Positions 34,928 to 48,350 of a stretch of DNA of 64,000 bases are shown one piece after another (the stretch's first letter is position 1; each line of letters starts with the position of its first letter). Source of the stretch: Niebla homalea (lineage: Eukaryota > Ascomycota > Lecanoromycetes > Lecanorales > Ramalinaceae); contig JAHGAU010000010.1 of NCBI GenBank assembly GCA_019925105.1, positions 620,001 through 684,000 of the forward strand, read 5' to 3'. The notes under the pieces were generated by a model. The model was not told the origin of the DNA. It did not search any database and saw only the letters and a program-made list of their open reading frames with translations. The position numbers were made by a program, and so were the translations under genes.

Positions 34928-37900
34928 TCATTTCCAGGCGTCTAGACCTGCCCATGGGTCATTGGGATGCTGATGAGGAGCTTTACCGCCCGCACGTGGT
35001 TGATGATAGGCATATCCTCCAGGGCCTGAAGGATGCGAGGTTGCCGAGAATCCATAATTTCCTTGCGTATTTGGGGGCGGTCCAGGCGGGGGGGGGGGGG
35101 AACATAACCTTGGGGTAGGGTTTGAGCTTGTTGCTGCTGGAGATATTGCGGCATCTGTTGGTAAGCCTGATGCGATTTAGAAGACCTTGTCGTCTGATAC
35201 GGATACATCATGGGATTGTACTGAGCATCACTTGGTGGATTCGTGGAACCAGCTGACTTGTGTGATCCTCGCGACAGCTGATCGTGATGGCTGGGTTGGT
35301 AGCCTTGATGATTCAAGTCAGGTGATCTTGTCGGAAAGGCGTTGCTGTATCCCAAAACACTGTTTGTATTGGTAGCAGACAGCGCTGGCGGAGATCTAGC
35401 ATTGTACAAATCGGCCGGTAGTGTACTGCTTGAACCCTCAAACGGAGGTCCCGCTTGTGGCTGTACCAAGCCTGAGTTCGCAGAAGGCTCTGTCGACATT
35501 CGCTCCATGAGATCTCGAAGTCGATCGCGCTCGCGGTCTGCCTGAGAACCTGCGCTGGATTGTCTGTCGCGTTCAATCTGGCCAAGCAGCTGCGCTCCCT
35601 CTGATCTACGATTGCTCACGAAGTTCTCAACATTCTTCTCCAGGCTATCAACTGTCTCCTTCATTTCGCAATAGAAACTCTGAGCACGCACCAGCCCATC
35701 GCTCAGATCGTTGAATGCTTGGAAAACCTTCCTGTACCTTCCAAGGACCATGCTCCGCTGCTTTGTGAAGCTCTCATATTTTGCTTGCTCCGACTTCACT
35801 CGTCGATCTTGTAGTAAATTGCTGTAAGTCTTGGTCAACTCTTTCATCAAGGCTGTCTGCTTATGATTTGCCTGAAGGAGGCGAGTCTGATGGGGCCGAA
35901 ACTTATCAAGTTCTGCTTGGAACAGCTGCTGCTCCTGGTTTGAGATGGACTTTTTATTGAGGATCAGTACATTTGATATGTCATCGTTGTGGACCTGTGT
36001 TTGGTGTTAGCCAGCCCACACACGTCGAGGCTGCAAGACTACCTTTTCCTTCAAATCTTTGAGGACCTGAGCCCGATCCCGCTTGACAAGATCTAGTTTC
36101 CTAAGCAACTCTTCAACCTGACTGATCTGATCCATGACGCTCAGACCGCCTTCGCCAAAGTCTTCGTCCAGCAAGTTGGTCTCCTGATCCACCGTAGAAC
36201 TTCCAACGCCATTCTTCACCTTACCCCGACCCGCACCAGCTTTCGACATCGCTTGTTGGTATAACACATGTGCCTCCTGGGTTTCCCCAGCAGATCGTAT
36301 CTCATCGAAGTCGGATTCGTATTGTCTTGAGGTATGCATGAGCTGGGTATCGCTGGAATGAGCCTCTTCGATAGCTCCCTTGTAGCTTTTAATGTCACTT
36401 CTCAAAGTGGCAGTCAGCCTTGAGCTCGGCTGTTGTGTCCAGTCCCCGCCGTATTTTGATCGCATTTTTTCGCAAGTGCTCTGCTCTTGATCTAGGGTCT
36501 TCGTGCAACGTGACAGAATACCAAGTACTGTACCTTTATCGGATTGCAGTACCTCAAATGCTTTGGCGAAGGGTTCATGTCCAGCTAGATCGTCGCACCA
36601 GTTTCGGAATTCTTCATCCACATTGATGGCTTGATCCATGCCTCCCTTGAGGACTGTCAAGCTGCCCGGAAGCTTCAAATAATCAAGACTTGCAGCCATT
36701 TCCCCGTCGGCTGTCTCTACCTTCTCAGCTTCGGCTCGCACAAGTTTAGCCTTTTCCTCGTCATACAGGCTTGCAGATTCTGTGACGGCCATCGGCACGA
36801 TCTTCTGAAAAATGTCGGGCCCAATAATTCGTTGTATATCTTGACCTTGGTAAAGCTCACTGACAGGGATGGCTTTCGCAGCTGCCAACTTTGGAATGGC
36901 AGCAAGAGAAGACTCGGTAGGAATGGTCTGATGGTAAATGAAGTCATTGTCCTTATTGAAGGCAGTGAGCTTATCCTGTACGTTTGCAACATGCCTGGAG
37001 GTCATGTCAATCATGCTTGACCGCGTCTCCGAGCTTAGATTGGAGGCAGATGATGCGCTCGAGGGAAAGGCATTGGCAACACGAATTGCATCTTTGCCTT
37101 CACGCTCCCCAATTTGTAACCGAGCTATTGCGGTGCCATGTGAATTAGCGTCGTCGTCGGCGAGTGCTTGACAGTACTGCGCAATGGACGACAAATGATT
37201 GGCTTTGACCTGAGTCACCAGAAGCCACAGGCGATCGAATATTCCCCGAGATACGTTGTCCTGCACGCCTTCCACGGCTTGCGTATACAATGTCGCGGCC
37301 TGGCTGGCGAGCTTGGCAAGCAACCCAACCTTCCTACCATCCGCCATCTGCTTCTCCACAAAAACTTCCTGTGCTTGGGCAAGCATCAAAGTGATCAAGG
37401 TCTTCACAGTTTCTCTGCTAAGATCTTTTGAAGGGGCATGCAGGAAATTCTCGTTGATGTACGTGAACATACCTGCAGATGCCTGAAATGAATGGTAAGC
37501 CGACTTGCGCCCAGCATCATCAGTCTTGTCCTGTAATGCCGCGTGACAGGATAAAGCCGCAGAAATGTTGAAAATGATGGAGGCCTTTTCATACGCAAGT
37601 GAGAATTGGGAGGTTGGCTGTTGCGTGAAAGCATCGAACCTGGCGTGCTTGATGAGCGGAGGTCTCCCAAGCTTTACAAACCAGATGCGGGGAGTTTACC
37701 AGGTAAAAGATATCTTGATATGATTCTCATCCACCGGAAACCGTAGGTCCAGCAGCTCTAGCTGGCCATAGTAGCGGTACAGGAGGTCTCGCCCTGCTGT
37801 GCTGTCTTTGCCCGCCCCTCTCATGTCCTGTCTGAGTCTGTTCAGGGTTGCACATTCTTCTGCGTATCTCTCGGGATCGTCTCCATAGGTATGTTTGATG

Positions 37901-37977
37901 TAGCTCTTTAGAGGATAGACCCAATCAATCTCATTGGTCTGCTTCAGAGGGCTTGATATCATTCCCGGCTGCGGCAT
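34928..37977 (-). CDS. palA: PalA/Rim20 pH-response protein (BRO1 domain), with an apparent homopolymer frameshift near its 3' end
   Basis: ESCRT-associated scaffold of ambient-pH signalling; binds YPXL motifs in PacC/Rim101 so that PalB/Rim13 can cleave it. Exons 37700-37977, 36043-37639 and 34928-35994 (introns 60 and 48 nt). The BRO1 domain begins MISSPLKQTNEIDWVYPLKS and includes QFSLAYEKASIIFNISAALS; the V-shaped coiled domain follows, then a Pro/Gln-rich tail. After YVPPPP a run of 13 G on the plus strand (35088-35100) shifts the frame: the uninterrupted frame ends at 34942 with an unrelated tail. In another frame the same DNA reads GYAYHQPRAGGK and ends DPWAGLDAWK, the family-typical C-terminus, stopping at 34928. 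A run of 14 or 11 would restore it. Likely a sequencing or assembly slip, possibly a real variant. Confidence 0.93.
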
Positions 37978-38003
37978 CTTGAGCTGCCGTTAATGGTCCG
38001 TCA

Positions 38004-38360
38004 ATGATCCATGTAGCGGTCTACTGCCAGCAGAGTTGCTACGCTGAACACGAAAGCCTCATCAAGAGCAAGACTAAAGGACATGGGGCCAAGGCCGAGA
38101 CATGGATCCTTCCCAGACCTATGATCGGCGCCCAATATACGCACGGCATGTACGAACCCTCGGCAGACGAGATGGCCACAGACGCTGATGGCGGCAGCGG
38201 ATTATCCTACTCGGTGGATCTGGAAACGGCGAAGGTGGCCTCATGCGACTGCTTATCCCCACCTAGCGAGAGATCCGGGATGCTAGACAGCTTCTTGAAA
38301 GAGGTCACGTCGGCAGATGGAGTTGTTGAAGCAATCAGGGTTCTACAATACGCGCCATAA
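38004..38360 (+). CDS. Hypothetical 118-aa open frame beside the transposon island
   Basis: It starts 26 bp from the palA start codon on the opposite strand and ends 60 bp before the island. The composition of the second half (from MYEPSADEMATDADGG) is protein-like, but I recognise no family or motif. Overlap with the palA promoter argues against a real gene; it could also be a remnant of something cut by the insertion. Confidence 0.2.
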   Translation: MIHVAVYCQQSCYAEHESLIKSKTKGHGAKAETWILPRPMIGAQYTHGMYEPSADEMATDADGGSGLSYSVDLETAKVASCDCLSPPSERSGMLDSFLKEVTSADGVVEAIRVLQYAP

Positions 38361-38420
38361 TGCTATACATTAGTATTGAATACCTACGTACCAATGAAAG
38401 ATGATTAGCTTAAGCTAGAG

Positions 38421-38560
38421 GAGCAAGGGAAGGAAGCAGGGGATTACTTAGTAATCTTTAGTCTTAAATAGCACATTTTCGTAGTATAAAATATACCACT
38501 TTACCTTACTTACGGAACCGCTTTACTTATTTTATGAAAGTAATATATTTTTTTAAAGGT
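38421..38560 (+). repeat. 5' LTR-like repeat of the outer element
   Basis: Aligns without gaps to 54568-54707 (offset 16147). I count 22 differences in 140 positions, all transitions. The first 70 bases keep C and G at every differing site; in the last 70 this copy carries T or A at all but one differing site. Confidence 0.85.
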
Positions 38561-41500
38561 TTATACCCGGGTCCTTTATAGCCTTAAGTAGCGGTTAATT
38601 TTGGATATTAACCCTTTAAAACGTTTAAAAATATTTACTTTATTATTCTATATATATTATATACATAAATATTTTATTTTTTACTTTATTATCTTTTAAA
38701 TATATTATCCTTAATTTTATATTAAAATTATTTACTTTATTTATATATATTTAAAACTTTAATAACGTTAAATTCCATTAAATAAATATTAACGTATTAA
38801 CCTTAAAGCTATAAAATTTATTATATTATTTATTTAATTTTTTAATTTCTTAAAGTTTATAAGATTAATTATTTATAAGTTTATAATTTAATTAAACTAT
38901 AAAAAATTTTTAATTTTATTAATATTTTTAAAGAGCTTATAATATATTAATCCGATAATATATTTAATTTCTTATTATAATTATTAATTATTTTAATCCT
39001 AAATCCTTTATTTAAAATATTAAAAAAAGGAACGTTTAACCGGAAAACTATTTTTTTATTAAAGTTACGTTATTAAAATAATAAAGTATTATTATTTCTT
39101 TATTAATAATTCCTTTATAATAAGTTATTAAATTTTTTTTATTATTTAAAAAACTTTAATCCTAAGTAATTTAAATTAAATAGTTCGTTTTTTAAATTAA
39201 TATATTAAAGTACGTTTTTTACTTTAACGTTTTATATTTTAATTAAATTATTAAGCCCCGTTTTTATATCTGAAATATTAAACTTTAAATTATTAGCTTT
39301 TATTTTAAATAAAATAATATAATAATTAAAAGGTTTAATTTTTATATTTTACAATATATTTTTTAATTTAAGGAAAATAGCTTAAGCGGATCGATAATTA
39401 AAAAAATTTAATTATAAAATAAACGGTTATAAAAATAATTTAAGAATTATCGATTTAATTATTTATATTAAAATATTAAATATAATCCTTATAAATAATA
39501 TAATTAAATAAATAAAATTTTATTTAAAAATAATTTGCTTATTTTTAAAATTAAGCTTTATTTAAAATACCGTTACTTAATTAAAATTATAATTTTATAA
39601 AAGGTTTTTTTATATATTATTAAAGTAATTATTATTTTTATTAATATTTAAATTATAAAATTAAAATAGAATTAAAAAAAATTATTATTAATTTATTATA
39701 AACGTACTTTAAGACTTATATAATATATAAAAATTAAAGATAAATTAATATTAAAAGTAACTTTAATATTAAATAAATTAAATATTTTAAAATTAATTTT
39801 CTTTAATTTAATATTTTAAATTTTTATTAAAGGATTATTAAATTTTATAATCCGGAAGGAAATAGCTTAAGGAATAATATTTTTAAATTGGTCCCTTAAG
39901 TTAATCTATATTTTAATAAAAGAAATATACCAGATAAAAATAAAAATTAAAAAATTTTTTACGGAAAAATATTAAATTAATAAATTAAAATTCTTAAAGA
40001 ATTATATATATAATAATTATATATTATAATAAATAAAAATAATACTTGCTTTATATTATATTTTAACTTATTAATTAAAAAAGCTTAAAGTATTTATTAT
40101 ATAAATCAAAAAATCTAAAATACTTACTATATAATTAATAAAAACGATTATTATTATTAAGTTTAAGATTTATAAAAACTTATAAGAATTAACTCCTTTT
40201 TAAATAAATAATTATAAGTAAAATTATCTCCGTTTATAAAAGAATTTTTATTATTTAATTTAAATTAAAATAATTTTAAAAAGTTTTTATTTAAGTTTTA
40301 AACTTTATTTAAAGAATTACCGGAAAGGACTATATTAATTAATTAATTTATAAATAATTTAATAAAATAGTTAATTATAAATAATAATTTATCATATATT
40401 TAATATAAAGAATATAATTATAATTTTAATAAATATAAAAATAAAGAATTATTATAATAAAAACGGGCTTACTTAAAGTTTATTATATTTAAAGGTATAT
40501 TATAAATAAATATTATTTCCTTTAATATTTCGGAATTTAAACTTTACGATAATATTTTAAATAAAAATTCATTTTATAAATAAATTACTTTAATTATTAC
40601 TTATATTTTAAAGTTATTTATTATTAATAATATTATATAAAGTTTAAATAAATTAAGTAATTTATAGAATTAATTAGAAAAAGAAAATAAACCTTAAGTA
40701 GACCATATTAAAGTAAAATTAAAGGAGGGATTTATACTTAATAAATAAGTTTATTAAAACTTAAAGTTTTTAATATTTTATAAACTTAAAAATAAAATAA
40801 AAAATAATAAACTTAAAAGAAAAGGTTAGAAAAAATATAATAAGAAAATTAAGCTTTAACCTTTAATTAAAATATTTAATAAAAAAATAAGAAAATATAA
40901 ATTATTTATTTTTATTTAAAAATTATTATTATTTAATATTAAGAACTTTACGTAAATAAATTTTTTTTTTTTATTAATCGCCCGTAATATTACGAGAAAT
41001 AAAGTGGTTATCTATATAAGTAATAAAGAAAATTTTAAAGTAAAAAAATAAAGTTAAGAATATTATTTTATTAATTATAATTTTTATTATAAGTTAAAAT
41101 CTTAATTTCTTTATATTATTTTATTAATATTTTAAAGGGTATTAACCTGGTTTAATTATTATATTAAATATTAAGCCGTTACTTTATAATTTTATTTTAA
41201 CTCCCTTTATCCCTTAAAATATTTAAATTAATTTTATAATTATTAGAATATTAAATAACTTTTATATAAAGTTTCTTTAAATTATAATAAAAATAAAAAA
41301 CATTTTGCGTATAATATATTATTAATACTTTAAGGAAAAAATATATTTTAAATAAAGTAATTATTTAAGTAAATTAAGGTTTTAAATTAAATATTATATT
41401 TAAAGGGTTAACTTAAAAATTATTTTTTAAATTATACCTTTTAATAAAGATTAATTTTAAAGGTTTATTTATATAAATTATTAATTATTATAATTATATA

Positions 41501-41580
41501 TTTTACTTTTAGGTTTTCTTAAATATTATTATTAAAAATATTATTAGGAATATTTATTATTTAATTATATTAAAAGTTAT
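38561..41580 (+). pseudogene. Left internal part of the outer element (probable gag region)
   Basis: 3 kb of AT-saturated DNA between the 5' repeat and the inner insertion. By position it should hold gag and perhaps protease, since pol domains lie on the other side of the insertion. No motif could be read through the mutation load. Confidence 0.45.
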
Positions 41581-41585
41581 AGTTA
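41581..41585. repeat. Target-site duplication AGTTA, left copy
   Basis: Identical to 48497-48501 immediately outside the other end of the inner element, as produced by retroviral-type integrase. Confidence 0.85.
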
Positions 41586-41731
41586 TGTTAAGTGCAGTAT
41601 GCATGCATGGGAGCATTGATAGGTGTAGGACACCCTTTGTACGTAGAGGACAGGCATCCTTATAATGCTCTTATCCTTCAGGTAAAATCATTATTTATAT
41701 ATTATTATACTTTTTGGTTTATATATTAATA
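41586..41731 (+). repeat. 5' LTR of the inner element
   Basis: Aligns gap-free with 48351-48496 at an offset of 6765. The pair has 26 differences in 146 positions, all transitions. The first 110 bases keep many TG and CA dinucleotides; the last 36 are converted (ends TTAATA where the partner has CCAACA). Confidence 0.92.
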
Positions 41732-44080
41732 AATAATAATAATAACTATTTATATTAATATTATATTAACGTATATCGTAAGATCCGTTAATATAAATTA
41801 AAATATTAATTTATTAATTATAGCGGATATTTCCTTTATAGTAGTATTAAAGGTATTAACCTTATATCCTTTGGAATACCGCCTTTAATTCGCTTTTAAA
41901 TACCTTTAAAAAAAGATTAAAGACGGTATTATAAAGAAGATATATATATTATAGGTTTCCCAAGTATTATTAAATTCTAATATTATTACTTTAGCTTATT
42001 AATTAAACGTTTTATTAAAATCCGGTAACTTAATAGCCGCGGTTATCCTATATTTAACTTCAGAAAAAGTCGCTTAAATAATTAAGAATAATTAGCGATT
42101 AAGTAACTTAAGAACTATATTTATTATAAATAAATTATTTTAATTAAAATCTTTTAAAACTATAGAATTTATTATTTCTTTTAATTTAATTCTTAAAAAC
42201 TGGATTTTAAATCCTTTAATACTTTAACGTAATTTATTATATTTTAAAGACGCTTTATTATCGTTATAACTATTATATAAATCGTTATTAATTTTAATGA
42301 AATTAAGTAGGTTTAAATTACGTTAATATAATTAAAGTCCTTAGAAACTTAATACCGTAAGATTATTACTTCTATTAAATAATTTTCTATTATTATAATA
42401 GTTACTAGATTTACCTTTTATATTAACGTTAATACTATAACGCTCCCCTCTGGCTTTAAGTATTAAACCGGAATTTAAGTTTAATAAATTTAATATATTA
42501 AATTTAAATTTATTAAATTTAAATTTATTATATTAAATAAGAAATACTTCTGCTGAAAAAGCAATTTTTACTTAACCTATTAATTTGCTTAATCGGTTAA
42601 AAATAATAGGTTTTATTAAAAATAAATAATATAATTACGGGGTATAATTTAAGAATTAATTCCCGTTACTATATAAGGTTAATAATAAAATAATCCCGGC
42701 GATAATTTATTCTTTCCTCTTAATAACGTAATATAATTAATAAAAGGCTTATAATTAAACCGATTAATAAGTTTTAATCCCGATAACGTCGGATTTTTCA
42801 ATCCTTTTTATAAAAATAAATCCTCCGATATAGCTTTTATAATTAAGTATTCCGGGAAATATACCTTTTTCCGGGATATATATATCTTTATTGATCGATT
42901 AAAGGATATTATTTAAATAATGGATATATAATTATTACGGAATAATTTATAATTATACTTAAGAGGTACCGCTTTAAAGTAATATATTATAAAGTTATTA
43001 AATATTAAGAAATAACTCGTTAAATATAACGATGGTTTAATTAAATAAACTTCTTAAATTATCGTTAAATTTAAATTACCTTAATAAGTCAGCTTAAATA
43101 TTCTGGTTATTAAAAAGTATATTATAAATAATATTTTTTAAAACCGGGAACCCCGTGAATATATATAGATTATTCTACGGGCTATACGTATGTTAAATTT
43201 TAATAATGTTTAAAATTAATTTACGCTTATTTACGGCGGGTTAAACTTAAAATTTTAACGGGATTTATAATTATTAAATATAATTATTATTATTAATAAT
43301 TACCTTAAGTTTATAAATGAATTTAAATATAATTAATAAGCTTACGTTATTAAATATTACGTACCTTTATAAATATATCCGTAAAATTATAGAACGGATA
43401 CGTTATTTTAAAGTAACCAGAATTTTATAAAAAATTCAGAAACCGGTCCTTTTTTTTAATTATTAACGTTATCCTTTTAAGTATATAAATAAAATAAAGC
43501 TTATAATATACACCCTTAAGAAAAAAGATAACGGTAATTGCCCTTAATATTATAAAAGAAAATATTAACGTTAAGCTAAAGAAAATCAGGGCCCTTAAGA
43601 AAAGGGTCCGATTTTAAATATTGAATACATTATATAAAATAAAGGGTTAATTAAGTCTTTATATTTAAGGATAAAGAAAAAAAGAATATATTATCCGATA
43701 AAAAAGAATTAAAAGGATCTTAGGATAACGACGACTTTATTATAGAAAAAATATATTTTATATATTAATTCTTTATACATTATTAATGTATTAAATACGT
43801 ATTAAAGTATTTATTATAAAATAAACTTTTTATTTATCTTAAATATAATTATTAGACATTAAAGGGAGTAAATTTAAGTACTCTTAAAACCCCTCCGTTA
43901 AATTAACGGATTCGGTTTATTAATAATTAATATATATAAGCTTAATAAATTAATAGTATATTATTTATAATTATTAATTTTATTATAATAAAGAATATAT
44001 ATTTTATAGGTTTTACCTTTAGGGTATATTAGTATATTATAGGTAAAGTCTAATTTACCCCCAATTTACCCGTAATGGAC

Positions 44081-47000
44081 TTTTATATGGATAGCGGGTG
44101 CCTTATTATAATTATTAATCGTAATATTATATTTTTTTAAATTTTAAATTTAAATTTTAAAATCCAGAAATTATTTAAGTTAATTCCGATTATAAACGTT
44201 AATAATTTTAAATCGACCACCGATAAATTTATAATATTCAACTTATTTTTCTTAAAAGAAAAAAATATAATACTTATTTTAAGAAAAATCGCGGTTAAAA
44301 TTTATTTAATACGTAATCTACTTATTAATATTTTAATCGTTATTAATATTATAACTCTTAATAAAATAATAATTAATTTTAATAATTAAAAATATATTAT
44401 CGGTACTTATAAAAATATAAGTATTAAGGTAATTATTTTTATAAAGGAAATAACGTAATTACGACGTATAATTCGCGTGAAATAATAAACTTAAGTTTTA
44501 ACTTATAATATAATATAAGTACTAATTATATATTAAAAAAAAGGGACTTTAAAAGAACTATTAAAGTCCTAGGATTTTATCTTTAAACCATAATTAATAC
44601 CGTTTTATAATCTTAAATTCCGAAGTAACGTATTTACGTATATCGTTAACTTAAAAATATTGGTTATTTAAATTAAAAACGATATTAATTAAAAAGTTAA
44701 TTTATTACGTAAAATAAAACTTAGAATTTTATATAATTTATTTTTATAACTTTATTATATAGTAATTTTAGGTTTATTAATATTACTTATTACTTACGGA
44801 TGGAAAACTTAAAAATCTAAATTATAAATTCATAAAGCTACCGTAATAATAATATTAATTTTCGTATTCTCCGGAATAATCTTTATAACTTTTAGTTATT
44901 TAAAGATTTACTTAAATTAATTATTATAAATCAATAATTATAAAAAATAAATTTTATTTAACGGTATTAAAATTTATACGCGTAATAAAAATATATAAGT
45001 TTAATTAAGTAATATCGTTAAAGAATTTAGTAATATATTTAAAGATAATAATATTATAGTTAATATTCCAGAAAATCAATATATATTTATTAATTTTCGA
45101 CTTAATATAATTATTAAATTTAGGAGAATATATAATATTAAACGTAAAAATTAAAAGGTTATAAATTAAGCTTTGGATAAAATATATAATAAAGGTAAGC
45201 TATATTAATTTATATAACTTACGGAATTTTTATATTTTATTTTTATCGTTTAACGTAATACCTTAAATAAATATAAAAGCTATATTATAATCGATATTTG
45301 GTTACTTAATAAAATTATGATTTCCGATTTATATTTACTATTATTATAATAGGAAATGATTTCTTTAATTATAAATTACGAATATATTATTATAGTTAAT
45401 ACTTACGGTTATTTTTATTAATTTCTTATACGTAAATCCGATTAATATAAATTCTATATTATTTCCTATAAAAATTAAAAAGAATCTTTAGTTATATTAA
45501 TGGGTTTTAAAGGTAATCCTTTATATATATAAAGGTAAATAGATAATATATTATATTTAATACGAGATTTTATATAAGTATTTATAAATAATATAATTAT
45601 TTTTAATTATTTATTAAAGGAGTATATTATTTATTTACGTTAAGTCTTTTAAATTCTTAAAGATAAATATATAGACCTTTTATTAATAAAATTATTTATT
45701 AATTACTTTATAATTAAACTCCTTAATTAATAAATTAATTCTTTAAAGATATTTACGCTTAATAATAAAATTAAAGCTATATAAAACTTTAAATTTTCCG
45801 ATTTATTAAGAAACTTTAAAGTTTTCCTTAATCTTATAAATTAATTACGTACCGGAATAAAGAATTATATTTAATATATTACCTTATTTTAAATACGTAA
45901 AACCTCCCTTACTATAGATTTAAGAAAAGTAGATTTAGAGTATATAAGTTTACGCCGTAAATAAAGGATATTTCGGATTAAGTTTATATTTATTTAAGAA
46001 GAAAACCGTACTTTTAAGGATTTAAAAAACGCGTTTTTAAAACTATCGTTTTTTATATACTATAATCTTAATTAGCCTTTATTTATTAATATTAACGTAT
46101 CAAAGGAATTAAATATTACGGTTATAATATATTATATTAAGGATAACCCGTTACCTTATAGTATTACGGAGATTAATGATTTATTAAAAATTACGCGTAA
46201 TAAAATATAATTAATAATATTCCTTAATAAAAGCTTAAATATAACCGAGAAAAATTATTAATTTATAAAGTTAAAGATTACGGATATAGTCTGGATTATA
46301 CGTAAAATTAAATATTTAATTAAAATGAATTATTATAAATTTAATTATATAATCTTTACGAATTATAACGTAATTATCGGTATTTCCAGATAAATAAATT
46401 AAAAAATTTCTGTAATTAATAAGTTTAATCTTTACTTAATTTATATATCGCAATATTTATTAATATTTAATATTTCGTTACGTTATAAGTTAGGTTTAAT
46501 AAATATTGTTCTTAACGTACTCTTATAATTAATTAATAATACGTAGACTTTATTTATAGAAATCGGAATTCTTAATAACGTAAATAATAATAAATTAATT
46601 ACTTTTTATTATATTTATATCTTAAATAAATTTAAAAAGTAAATTAAAAAAAATATATAAAAAATAAAATATAAATAAGATTATAAAAAGTCTTAATAAT
46701 TAAAAAAGTTAAATTTATAAAATATAAAAATTAAATTATACTTTATATTGAAGGACGGCTTTATTTATAACTTAAAATCCGTTAATTATTTATTATAATT
46801 ATATATACTTAATAAATTTAAAGGGGTAATTTTTTAATAAGTATATAATAGTTTATTATATAATAACTTTAATTAATCTTACGATAAATTAATAAACTTA
46901 ATATATTTACTTAAGTTAAGTAAATAGTTATAAAAATATATTGCGTATTACCTTAAGTATAGTTTAAATTAAATTAAGAAATATATACCCTATAGATTAC

Positions 47001-47600
47001 TTTAGTTAATTTTAAGCCCGTTAATTATTTTTTATATAATTTATATAGATTTTATTATCGCTTTATTAAATTAATATAATTACGATATATTCCTTATTAT
47101 TATTAATAAGTTCTTTAAGTAAATACTCTTACTCCTTAATAATATTAAATTTAAGGTTAATAATTAAGTAAAATTGTTATTAACCAAATTAATAAAATAA
47201 GGATAAGGAATTCCTTCTAATATTATATTAAATAGAAATCGTAAATTTATTTCCGTATTTTAAAAATCCATATTTAAAGAAATAGATATTTATATTTTTA
47301 CGTTTAATATATATTACCTTTAAATTAATAATTAATTAAAAAGGATTAATTAAATAATTAAGATTATATTACGTTATTTTATAATTACGTATCCGGATTA
47401 TAACTAAATAAATATTATTTTATATATTTAAGGTATCTTAAATAATTTAAAGTTAACGTTAATTAAATTTACTCTAAATAAAATTTAATATAATATAAAT
47501 ATCTGTAACCTTTTAAATTTTTTAATAATTTCTTTAATTCCTAAGTATAATGTATTTTAATTATAGAATCGTAAAGAAGTATAAAATTTACTGGAATTTA
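44081..47600 (+). pseudogene. Relic gag-pol of the inner element (protease, reverse transcriptase, integrase)
   Basis: Domain traces are readable despite stops. Near 44087 a YMDSG protease active-site-like peptide is seen. At about 45281-45345 the read-out IIIDIWLLNKIMISDLYLL matches the reverse transcriptase segment that precedes the catalytic loop, and near 45578 VFINNIIIFN occupies the YVDDI position, with Asp to Asn as expected from RIP. At about 47040-47125 YIDFIIALL and, further on, IIINKFFK match the gypsy integrase core around its catalytic Asp. No frame is intact, and no restored sequence is attempted. Confidence 0.8.
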
Positions 47601-48350
47601 CATAAATAATAATTAAATTCTAATATAATTAAAGTTATAAATTAATTTAATTCAGTATTAATAATTTGATTTATTTAAAGTTATACTATAAATATAATAT
47701 CCCCGGTATCGAAAATTATAAGTTATATTAATAATATGCCGGACCTTTTATTATTATTAAGAAAATCAGTTACTTTATATATAAGCTTAAATTGCCTATT
47801 AATATAAAGATAATACCGGTTATTTTAATTAATATATTAAAGTTAATTAATAACCTAATAAAAGATCCTTTTAATAGATAACTTAATTATAATACGCCGC
47901 CTATTTTTAAAGTTAATTCCGAGAATAAAAAAGAATATATTATTAAAAGAATTATTCATAAAGAAAGGGACGGTAAATATTTAATTAAATAAATTACTTA
48001 AGGTATAGAATATAATAATAAGCTTCCGTTATTAAAGTTATACTTAGACTTATTACGTGAATTCTATATTACGTATCCCGAATTTAATAACGTCGTTATT
48101 ACCCGTTATAGTAAATTTACTTTCTTGCGATTACCGGTGTTTACCAAAGTAATATTTTTATTATTTATTAATACTTTTTATACGTTCCGTTTTAAGCGTA
48201 ATTACGGCTGCCCCCGCAAAATTGGGTAAAATTTTAATATAAAAATATAAGATATAAAGAGCATAACGTATTATTAAGTATTAATATTTATATTAATATA
48301 TTAAGGTGAATATTATTATAAGTAATAGCCTTTTTTCTTTTAATAGTATT

